DNA from: Flammeovirga sp. EKP202
GTDB taxonomy: Bacteria; Bacteroidota; Bacteroidia; Cytophagales; Flammeovirgaceae
DNA length: 64,000 nucleotides
Direction of reading: 5' to 3'
Assembly: GCF_014534745.1 (NCBI RefSeq)
Contig: NZ_JACVVP010000014.1
Coordinates: forward strand, 107,474-171,473
In this document: positions 34,970-43,977 of the stretch, piece after piece
Layout: every line of letters begins with the position of its first letter
Position numbering within the stretch: position 1 is the first letter of the stretch
Position numbers and translations under genes: made by a program
The notes under the pieces: model-generated
What the model saw: only the letters and a program-made list of their open reading frames with translations
What the model was told of the DNA's origin: nothing
Database searches by the model: none

Positions 34970-37867
34970 TTATTGAACTATTAGTTTCTTTGTTTTAGAA
35001 CCTTGAGGTGTATTAATTAATACAAAATACTGTCCTGCACTTAAAGCTGAAATATCGTATGTTTTCTGAGCTTTATCAAAAGTAGTTACTACACGTCCAA
35101 GTGTATTGTAAATGATCACTTGGTTCACTTGTGCCTCAATTGAAATAAAGTCAGAAGCAGGGTTTGGATAAACATTCACAATGATTTCACTTGGATCAAT
35201 AGAAGTAGGTATTTCAGGGTTTTCATCACCATCATTTGTAATCACTAGGGTATGTTCTATGGATAAAGCAGTGTAATTAGTTCCTTCTTCCATAATGATC
35301 GTAATAATCACTTCCCCTTCCTTAATAAGTGTGCCCGTATTGCCTTCTATCGTCATTAAAGACACATCATCTACATTATATGTGATGTTACCATCAGATG
35401 CTGAAGTAACACTTAAAAGTACAGTTTCTTCAGTAAGATCAATAGTATCAACAATTTCAGAGATAATTGAAGGGGTAGCTTTTGTAATAGTATGAGTACC
35501 AGCTACATATTCAAAGCTATAATTATTATCAGATGCACCTTGGTGATTAATTTCGTATTCTCCTGCATTACTACCTTCAATGTCAGTACTTAACGTTGGT
35601 GCTATATCAATAACACTTTCATTTTCATTATTTACAAAACCTACTACTGTATAACTAGCATTGATAGTTTCTCCGTATACTGAAGTAGAATTTTCAGTAG
35701 TAACAACTAATTGAGCTTTAGAGATGGTATGTGTACCAGCTACATATTCAAAATTATAATTTTCATCAGAAGCACCTTGATACTCCACTGTATACTCACC
35801 AACTTCAGTAGCCGTTATATCATTAGTTAGAGTTGGTAGTACATCAATTACACTTACGTCTTCATCATTCTTCAACCCTTCAACAATAAAATTTGTTGTG
35901 ATTTCTTCCCCATATTCTGAAGAAGTATTTTGAGCCGATACTGTGGCAGTAGCCTTTGTTATGGTATGAGTACCACTTACATATATAAAGGTGTAGTTGT
36001 TGTCAGAGGCTCCATTATAATCTATAGTATGTTCACCTACGTTCAAGACAGAAAGGTCAGTTTCTAAACTTGGTAATTGATCAATCACACTTTCATCTTC
36101 ATTATTCAGAAGACCACTCATGATATAAGACGAGTTTGTTTGATCACCATATTCAGAAGAAGTGTTTTGAGCTGTTACAGTAGCTGTTGCTTGTGTGACG
36201 ATCATTTCGTCATGAAAACCATTTTCATCTTCTTCAGGATATAAGAAAGAATAATATTTACTTGATCCTCCTACAATTTTGATTTTATAAGTACCCACAT
36301 CATAATTGTCAGCTGTTTCAATTTCTACTGTAGGAGGTACAAAATCATTCGTCGGTTCCATCGTATCTCTGTCTCCTTCTAAAAGGTTTGTAAAACTAAA
36401 TTCAAATGATGGTGTACCTCCATAAGTAATTTCTTTACCGCCTGAGATAGAAACGGTAGTAGTTCTTTGTTTTATAGTGAAAGTTCCTGTAGCAGATCCA
36501 ACAAATCCATTTTGATCAACAGAAATCGTAAAATCATAATCACCTAGTTCTGTTACCTCATTGCTTACCTCACCGGTTATTTGATTTTTAAAAGAATAAG
36601 TAATCATATCTTCTGTTACCATATTATTATCACCAATTACTTCTACCGTTGGATATCTTGGTGAACCAGAATATGCATATACTTTGTCAGTTATATTTAG
36701 TGTTACTTCTGTGATGGCTTCAATGGATAAATCATCGATTTTGATATTTCCAGTGTAAGCGTTCAAATTATTACCCATAGAAATACTGACAGATTGAATA
36801 GTTCTTGTCTGATCTTCTGTTAATACTAACTCATAGTCAGCATATTCATTTGAAGTAAGTGTGTTAATATTGGTGGTTTTCTTTATAAAATCACTGCCCC
36901 CACTGCCATAAGTTAACTTAATGTCACATGAAAAATCATCTGATACTTTTTCTTTTTTGGTGGTGCCATCTAGTCTAGGGTATAATTTCTCAGTGTCTTC
37001 TACTTTTAGTTTAAATTTTACTCTGTAGCTTTTATCAGCTTCAAGATCAAAGTCTGTTTTAAATGATACTTGCTGTCCGAATCCTACATTAGAAAAGAAA
37101 GTTTTGTATTGGTCTGGGTCTTTGACACGTACATTTAATGCTCCTTCATCAATACCAATATAGGTTTTGATTGGAAGAATTTGATTGATGTAAATAGGAT
37201 CTGTAAAGTCATTTCTATATGCAACACTACTGGATGCTGGTGAACTGATTTTTACTAGGGTCATATTATCCATGTAGAGTTCTCTTCCAGGTGAGGATTT
37301 ATAGTCAATATTAAAACCAAGGAAAGCATAACCATTATTAATATTATCTTCTGATACTGTAAATTCCTGGAATATAAAACTCCATTCATCATCAATCGCT
37401 ATCTGTTTGTGGGTTGTTTTTGTTGCAGATATAAAGCCACTGTATTTTGATTGTTTTGCGAGAATACCATTAATATTCACTTCGCTATAGTTTTGGTCAC
37501 CTTTAGCATAAAAACCAAAAACATAAGTACCGGCTCCGTTAAGTGCAGTACCCCAAAGTCTTAAATCACAATCATAATTGTCAATTGTATTTGTAACCAA
37601 CTTTAAACTGTGTGAACCTTCAAAACTTTCAGTGTCAACAATTCCCGAATTGGCTAAATCTGCTCCTTTATCTACATGAAGGAAAATACCGTTTACGCTC
37701 CATTTATTGTTGTTATCAGGATCTTGAACAAAAGCTTCATTACCCATTTCAAAACCACCGTTGTAAACAGAAAGTGCTTCATAGTTATATATTTGAGCAT
37801 TAACATTAATACTGATAAACAGTACAGAAAGGAGTAAAGAACAACTCCAATAGTAAAATGACTTCAT
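34970..37867 (-). CDS. T9SS-secreted surface protein: carbohydrate-binding-like N-terminus, MBG repeats
   Basis: The 965-aa protein has a signal peptide (ending VNAQ). Its first about 210 residues form a jelly-roll of CBM4/9-like character (NGGFEMGNEAF... WSVNG... GSHSLKLVTNT... MDNMTLVKI), and a second beta-sandwich spans about 215-390. Then come MBG-type beta domains, three of them a tandem repeat of about 79 residues (about 556-795) with TITKAT junctions and a repeated NTSSEYG. It ends with a type A T9SS sorting domain (VNVYPNPASDFISI, about 890-965). I see no catalytic motif, so it is probably a surface glycan-binding or adhesive protein that helps the PUL capture substrate. Monocistronic; divergent from the GH36-like gene. 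Confidence 0.78.
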   Translation of the reverse strand: MKSFYYWSCSLLLSVLFISINVNAQIYNYEALSVYNGGFEMGNEAFVQDPDNNNKWSVNGIFLHVDKGADLANSGIVDTESFEGSHSLKLVTNTIDNYDCDLRLWGTALNGAGTYVFGFYAKGDQNYSEVNINGILAKQSKYSGFISATKTTHKQIAIDDEWSFIFQEFTVSEDNINNGYAFLGFNIDYKSSPGRELYMDNMTLVKISSPASSSVAYRNDFTDPIYINQILPIKTYIGIDEGALNVRVKDPDQYKTFFSNVGFGQQVSFKTDFDLEADKSYRVKFKLKVEDTEKLYPRLDGTTKKEKVSDDFSCDIKLTYGSGGSDFIKKTTNINTLTSNEYADYELVLTEDQTRTIQSVSISMGNNLNAYTGNIKIDDLSIEAITEVTLNITDKVYAYSGSPRYPTVEVIGDNNMVTEDMITYSFKNQITGEVSNEVTELGDYDFTISVDQNGFVGSATGTFTIKQRTTTVSISGGKEITYGGTPSFEFSFTNLLEGDRDTMEPTNDFVPPTVEIETADNYDVGTYKIKIVGGSSKYYSFLYPEEDENGFHDEMIVTQATATVTAQNTSSEYGDQTNSSYIMSGLLNNEDESVIDQLPSLETDLSVLNVGEHTIDYNGASDNNYTFIYVSGTHTITKATATVSAQNTSSEYGEEITTNFIVEGLKNDEDVSVIDVLPTLTNDITATEVGEYTVEYQGASDENYNFEYVAGTHTISKAQLVVTTENSTSVYGETINASYTVVGFVNNENESVIDIAPTLSTDIEGSNAGEYEINHQGASDNNYSFEYVAGTHTITKATPSIISEIVDTIDLTEETVLLSVTSASDGNITYNVDDVSLMTIEGNTGTLIKEGEVIITIIMEEGTNYTALSIEHTLVITNDGDENPEIPTSIDPSEIIVNVYPNPASDFISIEAQVNQVIIYNTLGRVVTTFDKAQKTYDISALSAGQYFVLINTPQGSKTKKLIVQ
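35480..36200 (-). repeat. Three tandem ~240-bp repeats coding for MBG domains
   Basis: Within the gene at 34970 the protein repeats a unit of about 79 residues three times, each beginning near TAxNTSSxYGE and ending near the G(V/E)YTI-YxGASDxNYxFxYVxGTHTI block. The copies have diverged at DNA level, so this is an old duplication rather than a recombination hotspot. Confidence 0.75.
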
Positions 37868-37971
37868 AAGAGAGTAAAAAATTAAGTGATAAAATTCATT
37901 TCACTCGTAATTTGCATTTATTAAGTCGGGAGGTGGGGTGAATAATCTTCCAAAATGAGAAGTATAAAAAA
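37868..37971 (-). other. Upstream region of the CBM/MBG/T9SS gene
   Basis: AT-rich, no gene. I found no TAnnTTTG box that fits; the start of the candidate operator at 37972 lies about 105 bp before the ATG at 37867. Confidence 0.3.
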
Positions 37972-38026
37972 CAGTTCAAGGAGTAAATGACATAAAATCA
38001 GTGGTTTGTGTTTTTTATTTGAACTG
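37972..38026. promoter_or_regulatory. Candidate PUL operator in the divergent region (GTTC...CAGTG...GAAC)
   Basis: CAGTTCAA (37972-37979) and TTGAACTG (38019-38026) form a perfect 8-bp inverted repeat. CAGTG at 37999 lies 15 bp before TTGAAC. GTTC-to-GAAC spacing is 43 bp, against 45 bp in the element at 27001-27067. It lies between the divergent genes at 37867 (minus) and 38517 (plus) and could serve either. Confidence 0.45.
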
Positions 38027-38316
38027 AAAATAGACTCTTTTTTTATCGTGTAAAATGTTAATAGGGGAGTGTTTTTTTTGATTGGAAACAGCAGTTTTCT
38101 ATAAGAGATAAACAAGTTGATTCAATTTTACATTTCTCATGCAATTAAAAAAGCCAGATAGTTCGATGTAAACTTTCATCATGATGAAAATCTTGAGAAA
38201 TGGATTATTGATAAAGTTTTTTTGATGTGATTTTTGAATATATAAACCTGATTTTCTTACTAAATTATGATGTGAGAATAGATGTATTTGAAAAGTAAGT
38301 AGATCGTATTTAAAGT

Positions 38317-38361
38317 GTTGTTATGCAGTGTTTTGTAGTTGTTTTTGAACAATTATTACCC
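38317..38361 (+). promoter_or_regulatory. Second copy of the operator-like element, 156 bp before the GH36-like gene
   Basis: The stretch from GTTGTT (38317) through CAGTGTTTT (38326) to TTTGAACAATTATT (38344-38357) aligns with 27025-27067 upstream of the sulfatase, with one gap and most positions identical. The distance to the start codon is similar in both cases (156 and 163 bp). The left inverted half-site is missing here. Confidence 0.5.
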
Positions 38362-38459
38362 CTGTGTAAAAATCGCTCAATATAGTTGTAAACCTCTTAA
38401 AAGGTCGATTTGTTACAAATTTGGCCGATAATTGAGGCTTTTGTTTTTTTTAGTAAAAC

Positions 38460-38467
38460 TACTTTTG
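38460..38467 (+). promoter_or_regulatory. -7 box of the GH36-GH31-TIM-barrel operon
   Basis: TACTTTTG matches TAnnTTTG and lies 49 bp before the ATG at 38517. No well-spaced -33 TTG is present, as expected for an activator-dependent promoter. Confidence 0.55.
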
Positions 38468-38516
38468 AGTATCGAAACAATTTTTTTTAAACTCTTAAGT
38501 ATGATTGAAAAGAAAC

Positions 38517-40397
38517 ATGAAAAGACTATCTAAATATACACACCTGATATCAGCATTAGCTTTGACTTGTACAAGTTTCATTGTTGGCTGTAATGCTCCT
38601 ATTAATACCTCTCAAAAGGTTTCAGGGGTAGACGACTTAACAGTGAATAAACCTTTTACTACTGAAGTAAGAATACAAGAGGGTAGTGTGAAAAAACTTA
38701 TTGAAGTAGATATTGCCAACCATTCAGGTGAAGAGCAAGAAGTTAAAAATATTAAGTTCAAGTTAGATATCGGTTATACGATTTCAAAAGATGCCCAAAT
38801 CATGATGGGGTGTACAGATATGGGTAGACAACCTACCCGTGTTTTTTCCAATAATAAAAAGATTGACTACTACTCAAAGAACTTTGTTATTGTGAAAGAA
38901 AAAGAACAGTATACTTTAGCTGGCTTATTGACATGGAATGTTTTCTTGCCATCATTTACCATTGAAAATGACAGTATCTATGTTACTGCTGAAGGTGATG
39001 GTAAGCTTGTTGGGAATGAAAAGGAAGTAGACTTTGAAAAAATTGTTGTATTGAAAGGAGATAACTGGTCTTCACTTTTAGATCAATATGGTAAACTGAT
39101 TTATAAAGAAAATGGTAAAAGAGCGTTGAAAAACGATACTGTTTTTAAGGGTTGGGCTACATGGGATTACTATGTAAGAGATTTTACAGCAAAAGATGTG
39201 GATGATAATATTCAAGCTTTAAATGCATTAAACACTTCTTCTAATCTTATTCAGCTTGATGGTGGATGGTGGCCTCAAAGAGGAGACTATGATCAAACAA
39301 AAGCCGGTTATGACATGAAAGAAGTAGTAAATAATATTACAGATAACGGATACAGTGTAGGTCTTCATTTTGATGGTTTTAGAGGAGACACAAGAGCAAA
39401 AGTATTCAAAGAACATCCTGAGTATTTTTTAAAAGACTTTGACGGAGAGTATAAAGTACATACTTCAATCAGAGGAAATGGAGATACATTAAGCTGTACA
39501 TTTTTTGATTACTCTAATCCTGAAGCACGTCTTTATATCCAAAAGATGGTGAAAAATATGCGTGAGGAGTGGAAGGTGAAATATTTCAAAGTAGACTTTA
39601 TGCGTTATGGTTTGGAACCGGGTATTCCTTTTGTAAAGGGTACTACACCAGCCGAACGTTTTCAATTGGGTATCTCTGCTATTCGTGAAGCAATTGGTGA
39701 CGAAAACTATTTCCTTGGTTGCTCTGCTGTGTTTGGCCCAACTTTCGGTCATATTGATGGTTTGAGAACGGGTGGTGATATTTTTCCTAGATATTCAGCA
39801 GTACCAAGAAGAGCAGCTGCAAACTTAGGTAATTCATATTTACATGGTAATGTGATGAATACGGACGCAGATTATATCATTCTAAGAGAGAGTTCAGAAG
39901 AGGATGAAACAATTACAGTTGACCCTCATAAACATTCTTCTTTATCTAAAGCTGAAACAATTATTTGGTCTAAGTTCTCTGCTTTATTTGGAAATACTAG
40001 ACTGGATAGTGATAAAGTGGGTATTCTTGGAAAAGACAAGAAAGCATTATTACCTCAAATGTTTGATTTCCCTAGAATGGATAAAATCATTGCATTAGAC
40101 TCTTGGGAACATTATACTTCCAATCAAGATTCACCTCACATTGTATTGTCTGAAGATAGTGAGAAGACTTATGTTTCTATTTTCAATTGGGGTAAAAAAG
40201 CACAAAAATATACGATAGACGGTTTCATCTCTAAAAACGGACAAGCATACTACGGAGATGATAATTTTTCAATCGAAAATGGTGAGTTAGATGTGACTAT
40301 TCAAGGCAAAGATTGCTTGATTATAGCTTTGGATAAAAAAGAGGACATTTTTGGCTTGATAAAAAACTTAAAACATTCTGCCAAAGAGGTTTTATAG
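38517..40397 (+). CDS. Clan GH-D glycoside hydrolase (GH36/melibiase-like), lipoprotein
   Basis: The ATG at 38517 is preferred to a TTG at 38505. The 626-aa protein has a lipoprotein signal (lipobox FIVGC), an N-terminal beta-rich domain (about 30-210) and a melibiase-type TIM barrel (about 215-520) with WATWDYY, LIQLDGGWW and the nucleophile motif YFKVDFM (Asp360). A likely acid/base is Asp421 in RTGGDIFPR. A C-terminal beta domain follows. GH-D enzymes of this type are mostly alpha-galactosidases acting by a retaining mechanism, although other alpha-glycosides are possible. It is the first gene of a three-enzyme run with GH31 and a TIM-barrel protein. Its anchor places it in the envelope, facing periplasm or surface. 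Confidence 0.85.
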   Translation: MKRLSKYTHLISALALTCTSFIVGCNAPINTSQKVSGVDDLTVNKPFTTEVRIQEGSVKKLIEVDIANHSGEEQEVKNIKFKLDIGYTISKDAQIMMGCTDMGRQPTRVFSNNKKIDYYSKNFVIVKEKEQYTLAGLLTWNVFLPSFTIENDSIYVTAEGDGKLVGNEKEVDFEKIVVLKGDNWSSLLDQYGKLIYKENGKRALKNDTVFKGWATWDYYVRDFTAKDVDDNIQALNALNTSSNLIQLDGGWWPQRGDYDQTKAGYDMKEVVNNITDNGYSVGLHFDGFRGDTRAKVFKEHPEYFLKDFDGEYKVHTSIRGNGDTLSCTFFDYSNPEARLYIQKMVKNMREEWKVKYFKVDFMRYGLEPGIPFVKGTTPAERFQLGISAIREAIGDENYFLGCSAVFGPTFGHIDGLRTGGDIFPRYSAVPRRAAANLGNSYLHGNVMNTDADYIILRESSEEDETITVDPHKHSSLSKAETIIWSKFSALFGNTRLDSDKVGILGKDKKALLPQMFDFPRMDKIIALDSWEHYTSNQDSPHIVLSEDSEKTYVSIFNWGKKAQKYTIDGFISKNGQAYYGDDNFSIENGELDVTIQGKDCLIIALDKKEDIFGLIKNLKHSAKEVL

Positions 40398-40421
40398 CAA
40401 AGCATACTGCGATTAGTAACT

Positions 40422-40452
40422 AAAAGGCTACTTATTATATATGTAGCCTTTT
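40422..40452 (+). terminator. Hairpin between the GH36-like and GH31 genes
   Basis: Perfect 10-bp stem AAAAGGCTAC (40422-40431) / GTAGCCTTTT (40443-40452) with an 11-nt loop. The T tract is short (four), so it may be a partial terminator or an mRNA-stability element that lowers expression of the downstream genes. Confidence 0.6.
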
Positions 40453-40502
40453 AATTCCTATCACTTCCTATAAATGATTAGAATTGAAATATTACTTATG
40501 AT

Positions 40503-42125
40503 ATGAGACTGACACAGAAAATAGTTGTTTTACTAATTTTATGTTTTGCTTTTTCTTTGGTGAAAGCACAAGGCAAAAAAGAGGTAAAACTCAGCATTGA
40601 TGAAGGAGAATATTGGTGGGGAGGATTGAGTTCTCTAGGGCATACTATGCCTTATGATCAAACAACAGAATTTGAATGGGATTTGTGGGGAGATAATAAA
40701 GGTAATCAAGCACAACCCTTGTTACTGTCTAGCAAAGGTCGTTTTGTTTGGAGTGAGTCACCAATCAAATATTGCTTTGAAAAAGGACAGTTGACAGTAA
40801 CTGTAAGAGAAGGTGAGATTATTACAGGGCAAGCAGGTGAGACCTTAAAGTCTGTCTATGACTTTGTTTCTGAAACCTATTTTCCGTCTAATGATAAAAT
40901 TCCAGCAGAAATAATGTTTACTAATCCTCAGTATAATACTTGGATTGAGTTGATGTATGAGCAGAATGAAGAAGATATATTAAACTATGCCCAGTCAATT
41001 ATTGACAATGGCTATCCTCCAGGGGTGCTGATGATTGATGATAATTGGCAGGAAGATTATGGTACTTGGCAATTTTCCTCCAAACGGTTCAAAGATCCAA
41101 AAGGAATGATAGAAAAGCTCCATAAAATGGGTTTTAAAGTAATGTTGTGGGTTTGTCCTTTTATAAGTCCAGACTCTCAGATATTCAGGAAATTAGCAGA
41201 AGAAAATAAACTCTTACTAGCTCCAGATAAAAAACAAAATATATTGTGGGCTAATACTAAAAACAAAGCGGCAGCTGTAAGATGGTGGAATGGTATCAGT
41301 GCCTGTTTGGATTTAAGTAACCTTGAAACAAGACAATGGTTTCAGGAACAATTAGATATTTTAGTGGATGAATACGGTGTGGATGGTTTTAAATTTGATG
41401 CTGGTGACGCTCGATTCTATAAGGAAGGGGTAGTTTCAAAAATAGAAGGAACACCCAATGACCATACTACTTACTTTGCTGAAATCGGATTGCAATATCC
41501 TTTCAATGAATACAGGGCTTCATGGAAAATGGCAGGGCTACCTTTGGTACAACGACTCAGAGATAAAAATCATCATTGGGAAGATCTTCAAAAATTAGTA
41601 GGTGATCAAATGGCTCAAAGTGTAATGGGCTATGCTTATACATGCCCAGATATGATAGGAGGAGGACAGTATACTTCATTTTTAAATCTTGATGAAATAG
41701 ATCAGGAATTAATAGTCCGTTCAGCACAGGTACATGCCTTGATGCCCATGATGCAGTTTTCAGTATCTCCATGGAGAGTTTTATCAGAAGAAAATGCACA
41801 ATTATGTAGAGAAGCCGCTCTTCTGCATGAAAGTATGGGAGAACACTTTGTAGCTTTGGCAAAGAAGGCCTCAAAAACAGGCGAACCTATCGTAAAACCA
41901 ATGGCTTTGGCTTTTCCTGAGGGTGGTTTTGAAAAAGTAAATGATCAGTTCGTATTGGGAAATGATATCATTGTAACGCCTGTTTTAGAGAAAGGTATGC
42001 GAAGTAGAGAAGTAATTTTACCCAAAGGAAAATGGGAAGGTGTTGATGGAAAAATATACAAAGGAGGAAAAATAATAGTTGTTGATGCTCCTCTTCATGT
42101 ATTACCCTATTTTAAGAAAAGATAA
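40503..42125 (+). CDS. Glycoside hydrolase family 31 enzyme, exported
   Basis: The 540-aa protein has a signal peptide (1-22, ending VKAQ) and a GH31 (beta/alpha)8 barrel. The nucleophile Asp299 is in VDGFKFDAGD and the acid/base Asp383 in CPDMIGGG. A C-terminal beta-sandwich (about 460-540) closes the protein, and the N-terminal beta domain is shorter than in alpha-glucosidases. GH31 includes alpha-glucosidases, alpha-xylosidases, alpha-galactosidases and sulfoquinovosidases. With the neighbouring melibiase-like enzyme, epimerase and sulfatases, alpha-galactosidase activity is the favoured inference. It starts 105 bp after the GH36-like gene, past a hairpin, and ends 12 bp before the TIM-barrel gene. 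Confidence 0.9.
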   Translation: MRLTQKIVVLLILCFAFSLVKAQGKKEVKLSIDEGEYWWGGLSSLGHTMPYDQTTEFEWDLWGDNKGNQAQPLLLSSKGRFVWSESPIKYCFEKGQLTVTVREGEIITGQAGETLKSVYDFVSETYFPSNDKIPAEIMFTNPQYNTWIELMYEQNEEDILNYAQSIIDNGYPPGVLMIDDNWQEDYGTWQFSSKRFKDPKGMIEKLHKMGFKVMLWVCPFISPDSQIFRKLAEENKLLLAPDKKQNILWANTKNKAAAVRWWNGISACLDLSNLETRQWFQEQLDILVDEYGVDGFKFDAGDARFYKEGVVSKIEGTPNDHTTYFAEIGLQYPFNEYRASWKMAGLPLVQRLRDKNHHWEDLQKLVGDQMAQSVMGYAYTCPDMIGGGQYTSFLNLDEIDQELIVRSAQVHALMPMMQFSVSPWRVLSEENAQLCREAALLHESMGEHFVALAKKASKTGEPIVKPMALAFPEGGFEKVNDQFVLGNDIIVTPVLEKGMRSREVILPKGKWEGVDGKIYKGGKIIVVDAPLHVLPYFKKR

Positions 42126-42137
42126 ATAAATTAAATA

Positions 42138-43850
42138 ATGAAAATAGATTATAATAAATATATACTTAGTTTTCTTCTCATTATTGGATTGACTAGTGCA
42201 GGAAACCCAAAGTTGTTACCTGAAGGTGATTATCTTTATTGGCCGACTTATAATTATTTGGAAATTGAGGATTTATCTAAGATAACACCACAACCTTGGG
42301 TAACTGAGGAAGGTGTGGTTGAGGGATGGGATTGGTCATTACCTCCAGAAGTAAAGCCAGCACCCAATTCATTGGTTGGGTTACAAAGAAATATAGGTCT
42401 ATATAAAGATTTTAAAAAACTGAAATTGAAATTTGAGAGTAATTCAGTAGGTATACTCTGGGTAAAATGGAGGGATATAGAACAAGTAGAAGGAGAATAC
42501 AATTTTGAACCTATTATCGACAGAATAAAACAAGCCAAAAAAGCGAAGACAGATGTTTTATTGAGAATATTATGTCATTCTAAATCAAGAGGGAATGATG
42601 ATAAAGCACTTAAAAGAGGAGACGCTCCCCTTTGGTTAGAAGCTAAAGGAGTCAACCTTTTACCCCCAAAAACACCTAAACATAATCTTAATTTTGATCC
42701 TTCTCACCCTATATTTCATAGCCATTATTTAAAGTTGGTCAATGAGTTGAGAAGAACAGAAATTCCTGACTTGGTAAAAGCGGCTTATGTCGGATATGCG
42801 TCTCCAAGTTTTGGAGATGAAGGAATTGGTCCTTACGGTGAAAAAAATAGTGCAGCCAATGACACCGTTCCGCATGTAAGAGACAGACTAGATGCTTGGC
42901 ATGCAGCATTTGTGGGGCAGGAGCATAAAGTATTTATGGGGGGGCCTTGTGAGTATGGTTTTCAAAAAGGATTTGGTGTAAGAAGAGGTTTCGTGGAGAT
43001 GTACTATTACAACATCCCTAATTACGATTTAGGGCAATACCTTGATGAAAGGGGCTACTTGAGTGTAGATGAAACTTCACCTATTTTGATCAATAAAACA
43101 TTCAATGGAGAAGTTAATGAAGAATATGAAGAAGATTGGGCAACACCTAAACGAAATTTCAGATTTGGAAAAACAACGAATCCATATCCTTATAGATACT
43201 TTATCAGTACATTAAGAGCGTTACAGATGAGGTGTACTTATATCCATACAACAGGACATTTAATTCCAGAAATGTTGCCATTCATGTCCTTGGAACTCGG
43301 GAGAACAGTTGAAGATACGCCAGATGTATGGACTTTTTTAAATACAAGTTATATCAATAGCAAGTATTATCAGTCGCATGATTATAAGAACAGAAGTATT
43401 TCTGAATTAGAGCAAAAAGAAGGAATTGAGCTCAAAAATTTAGAAAGGTGGCTTTATCAAAGAGATGCAGAAGGATTTGAGACAAAACCAGCAGTAAAAA
43501 TAAATCACCCTATTGAGATGTGGATGATGCAGAAAGGTAAATACTACGATTACATTGCTAGAGAAGGTCAAAAAATGGGATTTGATATTGATGACCGTTG
43601 GAATAAAGACAAGTTAGCAATCAAAATCACCTATTTTGATAAGGAAAAAGGTGAAATGCTTTTAAAGTGTAATGAAGGTAATCAGCAAAAGAAACAGCTG
43701 TTAACTGGTGATGGACAATTAAAGACAACCACATTTATGATCTCAGATTTCCAGAAGAACAGTATGGATCATCAATTTGATTTTACAATTGAATCAGGAA
43801 ATAAAGACAGTAAAATAGTAGTGTCGATGGTGAGAGTGGTAAAAATATAA
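42138..43850 (+). CDS. TIM-barrel-like putative glycoside hydrolase, paralogue of the gene at 16081
   Basis: The 570-aa protein has a short signal sequence (about 1-21). It is a single-domain version of the N-terminal 560 residues of the protein at 16081. The two share long identical runs (FGVRRGFVEMY, LGRTVEDTPDVWT, LERWLYQRDAEG). The fold reads as a clan GH-A-like barrel: GILWVKWRDIEQVEGEYNF (strand 1-2), DVLLRILCHS (strand 3), a strand-4 region AAYVGYASPSFGDEGIGPYGE, and a later conserved GEVNEEYEEDW that could hold a nucleophile Glu. I cannot place it in a named GH family. It lacks the LRR, InlB-type and T9SS parts of its paralogue, so it is probably periplasmic. It starts 12 bp after the GH31 gene. 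Confidence 0.7.
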   Translation: MKIDYNKYILSFLLIIGLTSAGNPKLLPEGDYLYWPTYNYLEIEDLSKITPQPWVTEEGVVEGWDWSLPPEVKPAPNSLVGLQRNIGLYKDFKKLKLKFESNSVGILWVKWRDIEQVEGEYNFEPIIDRIKQAKKAKTDVLLRILCHSKSRGNDDKALKRGDAPLWLEAKGVNLLPPKTPKHNLNFDPSHPIFHSHYLKLVNELRRTEIPDLVKAAYVGYASPSFGDEGIGPYGEKNSAANDTVPHVRDRLDAWHAAFVGQEHKVFMGGPCEYGFQKGFGVRRGFVEMYYYNIPNYDLGQYLDERGYLSVDETSPILINKTFNGEVNEEYEEDWATPKRNFRFGKTTNPYPYRYFISTLRALQMRCTYIHTTGHLIPEMLPFMSLELGRTVEDTPDVWTFLNTSYINSKYYQSHDYKNRSISELEQKEGIELKNLERWLYQRDAEGFETKPAVKINHPIEMWMMQKGKYYDYIAREGQKMGFDIDDRWNKDKLAIKITYFDKEKGEMLLKCNEGNQQKKQLLTGDGQLKTTTFMISDFQKNSMDHQFDFTIESGNKDSKIVVSMVRVVKI

Positions 43851-43897
43851 AACTTGACATGTTAGATTGAATAACATAGTGTTTGTGTGATTAATTA

Positions 43898-43924
43898 AAG
43901 GGAGGTATTGCTAATACTTCCCTT
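43898..43924 (+). terminator. Hairpin ending the GH operon
   Basis: 12-bp stem with one wobble position (AAGGGAGGTATT 43898-43909 / AATACTTCCCTT 43913-43924), 3-nt loop. The following T-rich stretch is broken by A and G, so termination may be imperfect. Confidence 0.6.
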
Positions 43925-43977
43925 ATTTGTTTACTTTACTATCGTGTCAAATAATAATTGAAAAACTTACAAAAACT

